From CAZFPA01 sp964520975 (GTDB lineage: Bacteria > Bacillota > Negativicutes > Selenomonadales > Selenomonadaceae), in assembly GCA_964520975.1 (NCBI GenBank), contig CAZFPA010000066.1, forward strand, positions 1-9,550: a stretch of DNA of 9,550 bases, read 5' to 3'. A program made the translations under genes and the position numbers. Under the pieces are notes generated by a model. That model was not told the DNA's origin. It searched no databases and saw only the letters and a list, made by a program, of their open reading frames with translations. Of the stretch, positions 5,480 through 9,550 are shown piece after piece. The stretch's first letter is position 1. Every line of letters starts with the position of its first letter.

Positions 5480-6367
5480 ATGGATATCCGCCAGCTCACT
5501 TATTTTTTAGCAGTTGCCGAGGAGGGCCTTATCACCAAGGCCGCCCGGCGCCTGCATATCACGCAGTCTCCACTCAGCCAGCAAATGATTGCCCTGGAAA
5601 AGGAACTCGATGTCCAGCTTTTCCAGCGGGATAAGAAGCATATTGTTTTGACAAAGGCCGGCTGTCTGCTGAAACGCCGGGCCGAGCAGCTGATCGCCCT
5701 GGCCCAGAACACCCGGACGGAGGTGCAGGAAACAGCCCACGGCCTCCAGGGACGCCTTACGATTGGCACAATCAACTCCTCGGGCCGTTCCCTGCTGCCG
5801 GAGGTCATTACCAGATTCCATAAAAGCTATCCGCAGATTTCCTTTGATTTGCGCCAGGGAGATACGCCGCATCTGCTGGAACGCCTCAATGCCCATCTCA
5901 TCGATCTTGCCTTTGTCCGCCTGCCCGTGGATGATCTGCGCTATGCGCATATTGCTGTTCCTGCCGAGCACATGTCCATTGCGGCTTCGCCAGACTGTTT
6001 TGCCTTACCCGAAAAAGCCTTTCCGCTGCGCCAGCTAAAAAACGCGCCGCTGCTGCTCCATCGCCGTTACCATGCAACTGTCACTGCATACTTTCACCGG
6101 CTCGGCTGCCGGCCCAATATTTTTTGTATCAGTGATGAAATCCTTCCATTGCTTACCTGGGCAATGGAAGGTCTGGGCATCGCCATCGTTCCTGAATTCG
6201 CGCCACCGATTTTTGCCAACACCAGCCTTAGCATAAAGCAGCTCAGTGATCCCTGCGTCCAAAATACCAGCGCATTGGTCTGGCTCAAAAACGAGCCGCT
6301 GGCAACGGCTGCCGCAAATTTCATTGCCTGCTTTAAAGAACAGCTCCCTGCCTCAAAACAGTTGTGA
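5480..6367 (+). CDS. LysR-family transcriptional regulator
   Basis: A 295-residue protein of normal LysR length. The winged helix-turn-helix occupies roughly residues 1-60: MDIRQLTYFLAVAEEG, then ITKAARRLHITQSPLSQQM, then the wing with VQLFQRD and VLTKAG. A linker helix follows, and a periplasmic-binding-protein-like effector domain begins near GRLTIGTINSSG (about 91). The start at 5480 is chosen because the family begins MDIRQL and AAGGAAG lies about 7 bases upstream; the frame is open further upstream to 5369 but without family similarity. It is transcribed away from the TSUP permease, its likely target. The 3' end overlaps the LysE gene tail-to-tail by 15 bases, leaving no room for a separate terminator. 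The effector is unknown. Confidence 0.93.
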   Translation: MDIRQLTYFLAVAEEGLITKAARRLHITQSPLSQQMIALEKELDVQLFQRDKKHIVLTKAGCLLKRRAEQLIALAQNTRTEVQETAHGLQGRLTIGTINSSGRSLLPEVITRFHKSYPQISFDLRQGDTPHLLERLNAHLIDLAFVRLPVDDLRYAHIAVPAEHMSIAASPDCFALPEKAFPLRQLKNAPLLLHRRYHATVTAYFHRLGCRPNIFCISDEILPLLTWAMEGLGIAIVPEFAPPIFANTSLSIKQLSDPCVQNTSALVWLKNEPLATAAANFIACFKEQLPASKQL

Positions 6368-6967
6368 CAGCAAATACACCGCACTGCCCCACATGAACAG
6401 CGCCGAAAAACGCTGCAGGCTTCCCGGCCGTTGCAAGGCGGCCGGCAAAAAATCCAGACCATGTCCAACCAGGCTCAGCAGCGTGAACCATAGCCAGGAA
6501 ACAAGAACCGTCGCTACGGTAAAAGCGAGTTTTTCCCCACCTGCGTATTGCAGTGAGCTGGTGCCAATGACACCAAGGATGTCCATAAAAGCATAGGGAT
6601 TCAAAAGCGAAACCGATAGGGCAAACAAAACCTGCTCACGCGTGTCAAGCACCCTGGTTCGTATTCCCGGGGCTGCTAAAGTCTGCGAACTGCACCAATT
6701 CTTCCATCCCATATAAAAAAGAAACAGACTGCCCAAGGCAATCAGCCCGATGCGCAGATAGGCCAGCTCCAAAAGTACCAGCGACATACCACCAACGGCA
6801 CAGCAGATCAGAACTGTATCACAGAGCGCTGCGGTAACTACAGCCGGTGCTGCCTGCAAAAGCCTGGGCTGCAGCATCCCCTGCTGCAAGACAAACAGAT
6901 TCTGCACGCCCAGCGGCAGAATAAGGCCCAAAGCCAGAATAAATCCATGAAAAAATGCACGGCTCAT
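6353..6967 (-). CDS. LysE/ArgO-family amino-acid exporter
   Basis: A 204-residue membrane protein. The N-terminal segment LGLILPLGVQNLFVLQQG (13-30) is the hallmark of the LysE/ArgO branch, which exports basic amino acids such as lysine and arginine. NPYAFMDILGVIG (about 123-135) is the second conserved block. About six hydrophobic segments can be seen, as expected for the family. The start at 6967 has AGGAGGTG seven bases upstream, but that site lies within a perfect 16-bp inverted repeat (see separate entry). The gene is divergent from a MocR regulator, a common arrangement in which the PLP-dependent regulator controls the exporter. The 3' end overlaps the LysR gene by 15 bases. The actual substrate is inferred from family only. 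Confidence 0.88.
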   Translation of the reverse strand: MSRAFFHGFILALGLILPLGVQNLFVLQQGMLQPRLLQAAPAVVTAALCDTVLICCAVGGMSLVLLELAYLRIGLIALGSLFLFYMGWKNWCSSQTLAAPGIRTRVLDTREQVLFALSVSLLNPYAFMDILGVIGTSSLQYAGGEKLAFTVATVLVSWLWFTLLSLVGHGLDFLPAALQRPGSLQRFSALFMWGSAVYLLSQLF

Positions 6968-6969
6968 AA

Positions 6970-7013
6970 AAACACCTCCTGCTTTTTATCCTAAACGAAA
7001 GCAGGAGGTGTTT
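6970..7013 (-). promoter_or_regulatory. Perfect inverted repeat sequestering the exporter ribosome site
   Basis: Arms 6970-6985 and 6998-7013 are exact reverse complements over 16 bases, with a 12-base loop (6986-6997). On the minus-strand transcript the second arm contains AGGAGGTG, the Shine-Dalgarno of the LysE-family gene, and the first arm supplies its full complement. If transcription starts upstream of 7013 the hairpin would block translation initiation. It lacks a T-run, so it is not an ordinary terminator. It could alternatively act as a DNA operator. Confidence 0.7.
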
Positions 7014-7017
7014 CGAC

Positions 7018-7049
7018 AACCAATTGGTTTGTTTTTTCCCCAACCAATT
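7018..7049. promoter_or_regulatory. AACCAATT half-sites, putative MocR operator
   Basis: AACCAATTGGTT (7018-7029) is a perfect 12-bp palindrome. A further AACCAATT at 7042-7049 repeats the left half 24 bases on, and also forms an inverted repeat with AATTGGTT at 7022-7029 across 12 bases. MocR-type regulators such as GabR bind spaced direct repeats in divergent promoters. Position between the exporter and the MocR gene supports this role; binding is inferred. Confidence 0.6.
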
Positions 7050-7050
7050 C

Positions 7051-7079
7051 TTGCATTCGGACACAAATTCCGTTATTCT
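7051..7079 (+). promoter_or_regulatory. Possible promoter of MocR gene
   Basis: TTGCAT (7051-7056), a 17-base spacer and TATTCT (7074-7079) lie just after the last AACCAATT half-site and before the GAGGTGA ribosome site of the MocR gene. Both boxes are imperfect, and the implied leader is very short. Confidence 0.35.
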
Positions 7080-7096
7080 TAGCTTGAGGTGATTTT

Positions 7097-8536
7097 ATGC
7101 TTACGATTGACTGGCAGCCCGCGCGCCATACGGCACTGCCGCTTTACCGCCAGATTTATCTTTACATCCGGGGCAAAATCCAATCCGGCCAATGGACGAA
7201 TGGCACCCGCCTGCCACCGCAGCGCCTGCTGGCCAGGGAATTCCAGGTGAACCGCAGCACGCTGCTGCCTGCACTGGATGAGCTCCGCGCGGATGGCTAT
7301 ATCAGCAGCCGCCAGGGCAGCGGCATCGTCGTGAACGGATCTGCCTGGTCAGAGCTGGCAGCCGCCGCCCGGAGCTGGAATGAACGCCTTTCCACCGATG
7401 CGTTTCTCTCCAACCAGCCCATGGTCCAGCAGATCAACGAACTGGAATTCGCGCCTCAGATGATCCGGCTCGGAACCGGCGAGCTGGCTCCGGAACTTTT
7501 TCCCAACGATGCGCTCCGGCAGCTCATCGCTGAAACGGCACCCAAAATAGACAGCTTCGGCTATCAGGAGCCGCAGGGCCTGCCGGGTCTGCGGGAACAG
7601 GTCAGCCGACACCTACGAAAAAATGGCATCCTTGCCGCCCCCGCCAACATTCTGATTGTTTCCGGCGCGCTGCAGGCGCTCCAGCTCATCTGCTTCGGTC
7701 TTTTGGCCCCAAAGGACGCGATGTTTGTCGAGCGGCCATCCTATCTGCTTTCGCTAAAGCTTTTCCGTTCCCTGCAACTCCGGTTTTCTGAAATTCCCAT
7801 GACCAGCAGCGGCCTTTCGCTGGCATCACTCAAAAAACAGCAGCAGTCGCATCGCCATGCGCTGCTGTATACGGTTCCCACCTTCCATAATCCCACGGGT
7901 TCCCTGCTGCCATTGGAAAAACGACAGGCACTGCTCCGATTCTGCCAGCAGGCACGGCTGCCTATCGTCGAGGATGATGTCTATCGTGACCTCTGGCTGG
8001 ACAAGGAGCCGCCGGCACCGCTCAAGGCTCTCGATGATAGCGGACTCGTTCTCTATGTCAGCAGCCTATCCAAAACCATTGGCCCCGGGCTGCGCATCGG
8101 CTGGATTGCCGGCCCGGAACCGATCATCCGCCGCCTTGCAGATCTCAAGATGCAGCATGACTACGGCTCCAGTACCCTGTCCCAATGGGTTGCCGCCGAA
8201 TGGCTCCGCCGTGACCTCGAAAGCACGCATCTGCTGCAGCTGCGCGAAAAGCTGCGGCAGCGCCGCACTCTCACCCTGCAATGCCTGCAGGCCGATTTCA
8301 GCCAGCTGGCCAGCTGGAACACCCCGGCCGGCGGCTTTTATATCTGGCTGAAACTGAAAAAACCGGTATCCATGCCAGCCCTATTCAAAGCGGCCTGTGC
8401 CCGGAATATTCTGCTTAACCCCGGAACCATCTACGATCAACAATCAAACCAATACCTGCGGATTTCCTACGCATATGCGAAGCCTGCGGACATCTGCGCC
8501 GGACTGCGGCAGCTGGCAAAGCTGCTCTCCCGATGA
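7097..8536 (+). CDS. MocR-type regulator: GntR winged helix fused to PLP aminotransferase domain
   Basis: This 479-residue protein has the standard MocR layout. Residues about 12-78 form a GntR winged helix (LPLYRQIYLYIRGKI, GTRLPPQRLLAREFQVNRST, DGYISSRQGSGIVV). A linker follows, then a fold-type I aminotransferase domain from about 115. PLP-site residues are present: NPTG at 265-268, EDDVY at 292-296, and the Schiff-base lysine K326 in SSLSKTIGPGLRIGW, with the downstream arginine motif YLRISYAY near the C-terminus. Such proteins sense an amino compound through PLP and regulate adjacent genes. The GAGGTGA site lies just before the ATG. It is divergent from a LysE-type exporter, its likely target, and converges with ydcF with only 16 bases between the stops. 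It is clearly richer in G+C than the left part of the window. Confidence 0.93.
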   Translation: MLTIDWQPARHTALPLYRQIYLYIRGKIQSGQWTNGTRLPPQRLLAREFQVNRSTLLPALDELRADGYISSRQGSGIVVNGSAWSELAAAARSWNERLSTDAFLSNQPMVQQINELEFAPQMIRLGTGELAPELFPNDALRQLIAETAPKIDSFGYQEPQGLPGLREQVSRHLRKNGILAAPANILIVSGALQALQLICFGLLAPKDAMFVERPSYLLSLKLFRSLQLRFSEIPMTSSGLSLASLKKQQQSHRHALLYTVPTFHNPTGSLLPLEKRQALLRFCQQARLPIVEDDVYRDLWLDKEPPAPLKALDDSGLVLYVSSLSKTIGPGLRIGWIAGPEPIIRRLADLKMQHDYGSSTLSQWVAAEWLRRDLESTHLLQLREKLRQRRTLTLQCLQADFSQLASWNTPAGGFYIWLKLKKPVSMPALFKAACARNILLNPGTIYDQQSNQYLRISYAYAKPADICAGLRQLAKLLSR

Positions 8537-8552
8537 GCACCAACGCCGCCTG

Positions 8553-9350
8553 TCAGCTCCGATAGGCAGCATTGGCCAGCCGTACACTCCCCAGACCGCT
8601 CTGCTGCAACAACTGGAAAGCCGCTTCCACTTCCGCAGGAATATCCACATGCGCCAAAAATCCTTTTCCCCGTGGGCCATAGCCATTTTCATCATCCCGC
8701 AGCCGGGGAATTTCTCCTAAAAGGAGCGTAAGATACCGCTCCATAGTCCAAAGCCCCCAACAGGTTTCCCGAAAAACCAGCTTTCCTGCCCGCACAACGA
8801 TCTCCGGACGATAAGGCGCATAATTGATGACAGTATAGCCCTCTGCCGGCAGCGCCGCCCGGAAGGTGGCATCCATGCGCCGCTGCATGGACGCGTCCTG
8901 CAGGATCAGCAGCTTTTCCGCTTTCCAGTTCAGTTCACGAAGCCTGTTCAACGCATAGGTCACATTATTGCCGCAGTTCGTCGACTTTGCTTCGATACCG
9001 GCTTCCCGAATCCCATAGGCACTGGAAAGGTATTCGGCCATGAGCTCTGCCTCCGGGCGCCCCGCTGTCTCCATCGCCGGATAGCGCCCGGAAAACGCAT
9101 CCCGCAAGGCCTGTGTCGTATGACCAGCCCCGCCCGCCAGCAGCAGCTTATCGGCAATTCCTGCCAGCCAGGCCCTGGCCGCCACATCGCAGCCGAAGGG
9201 AATCGAGCCGCCAAACAGGATGAGCACATCCGCCCGGCTTTGCCCATATTTCTGCTGCATTGCCGCTGCAGTAAGCTCGGGAATATCCCGCAGAGCCAGA
9301 TACGCCGTCAAGGTATTCGCGGCCCTGGCAATTTCCGCCAAGTGCTCCAT
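8553..9350 (-). CDS. ydcF: YdcF family protein (DUF218)
   Basis: The 265-residue protein matches the E. coli YdcF pattern along its whole length and in size (266 there). Visible shared elements are a DVLILFGG strand (41-48), GGAGH (73-77), GRPEAELMA (97-105), STNCGNN (123-129), DASMQRRMDATF (152-163), ERYLTLL (204-210), GEIPRLRDD (212-220), GYGPRG (223-228) and HVDIPAEV (234-241). E. coli YdcF is a SAM-binding Rossmann-like protein of unsettled function. Other DUF218 proteins (SanA, ElyC) act at the envelope, but this one has no N-terminal membrane segment and should be cytosolic. The start at 9350 has GGGGAGG eight bases upstream. It lies 46 bp after the stop of the hydrolase gene on the same strand, so co-transcription is likely. 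Confidence 0.9.
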   Translation of the reverse strand: MEHLAEIARAANTLTAYLALRDIPELTAAAMQQKYGQSRADVLILFGGSIPFGCDVAARAWLAGIADKLLLAGGAGHTTQALRDAFSGRYPAMETAGRPEAELMAEYLSSAYGIREAGIEAKSTNCGNNVTYALNRLRELNWKAEKLLILQDASMQRRMDATFRAALPAEGYTVINYAPYRPEIVVRAGKLVFRETCWGLWTMERYLTLLLGEIPRLRDDENGYGPRGKGFLAHVDIPAEVEAAFQLLQQSGLGSVRLANAAYRS

Positions 9351-9396
9351 ATACGTTGCCTCCCCTCAAAGCCATACACCCGTATGCCTCGTCGTT

Positions 9397-9550
9397 TCAC
9401 TGCCCCAGCGCACAAATTTCCTGCAAAAAGCCATCGATGCGCCGCCAGGCTTCCTTTGCCTGCCGGGCATCAGCTGTCGGCCCATGCGGGTCCAGGAAGC
9501 CATGCCTGGCGGGGAAGATATGTCCCCGTACCCTCTTTTTCCGCCGCAGA
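9397..9550 (-). CDS. C-terminus of a dienelactone-hydrolase-like protein (5' part outside window)
   Basis: The minus strand from the right edge to the TGA at 9397-9399 encodes about 50 residues, including HIFPARHGFLDPHGP and then AKEAWRRIDGFLQEI. A His in an (A)RHGF context followed by an AxxAW helix is the usual end of dienelactone hydrolase family alpha/beta hydrolases, the His being the catalytic one. The nucleophile and acid lie outside the window, so the substrate cannot be judged. The gene is immediately upstream of ydcF and probably in the same operon. Confidence 0.7.
   Translation of the reverse strand, partial: LRRKKRVRGHIFPARHGFLDPHGPTADARQAKEAWRRIDGFLQEICALGQ

Noticed and set aside
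7008..7085. Possible 25-codon leader peptide starting GTG inside the right arm of the inverted repeat
   Set aside because: The GTG overlaps the SD-like sequence itself, so no usable ribosome site precedes it, and the peptide has no attenuator-like run of codons.

Overview
The window reads as a chromosomal stretch of an anaerobic Firmicute. Strong GAGG-type Shine-Dalgarno sites, a family-level gene set and mid-to-high G+C in the right part suggest the Negativicutes, but this is only an inference. The sequence is draft quality, with a 100-N gap at 1347-1446. No RNA genes, IS elements or CRISPR arrays were found, and no gene-free stretch exceeds 300 bases.

Left part (1 to about 1950, all minus strand, visibly more AT-rich): a SAM-dependent methyltransferase running off the left edge, a TetR regulator translationally coupled to it, the N gap, a palindromic operator placed just downstream of a TTGACA box, and a 13-cysteine DUF3795 protein. 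This looks like a small self-regulated, possibly acquired module.

Middle part (1992-5479): an AmrS-type radical SAM enzyme, a small double-glycine-leader peptide gene, and a TSUP (TauE/SafE) permease divergent from a LysR regulator. The outstanding feature is a perfect tandem duplication of 1113 bp. It begins inside the radical SAM gene, covers the peptide gene and its flanking hairpin, and ends inside the permease gene. It leaves one intact radical SAM gene, one intact permease gene and two copies of the peptide gene. It also creates an in-frame chimeric ORF made of the radical SAM N-terminus (118 residues, including the iron-sulfur CxxxCxxC) and the last 47 residues of the permease.

Right part (5480-9550): the LysR gene converges with and overlaps a LysE/ArgO-type amino-acid exporter. 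That exporter is divergent from a MocR (GntR plus PLP-aminotransferase) regulator. The 129-bp region between them holds repeated AACCAATT half-sites and a perfect 16-bp inverted repeat that would bury the exporter's ribosome-binding site in a hairpin. MocR then converges on ydcF (DUF218), which lies just downstream of the 3' end of a dienelactone-hydrolase-like gene that leaves the window.

Functionally, three transporter or enzyme modules each sit next to a plausible local regulator: TetR with the methyltransferase, LysR with TSUP, and MocR with LysE. The best leads are the tandem duplication with its chimera and the SD-sequestering hairpin of the exporter.
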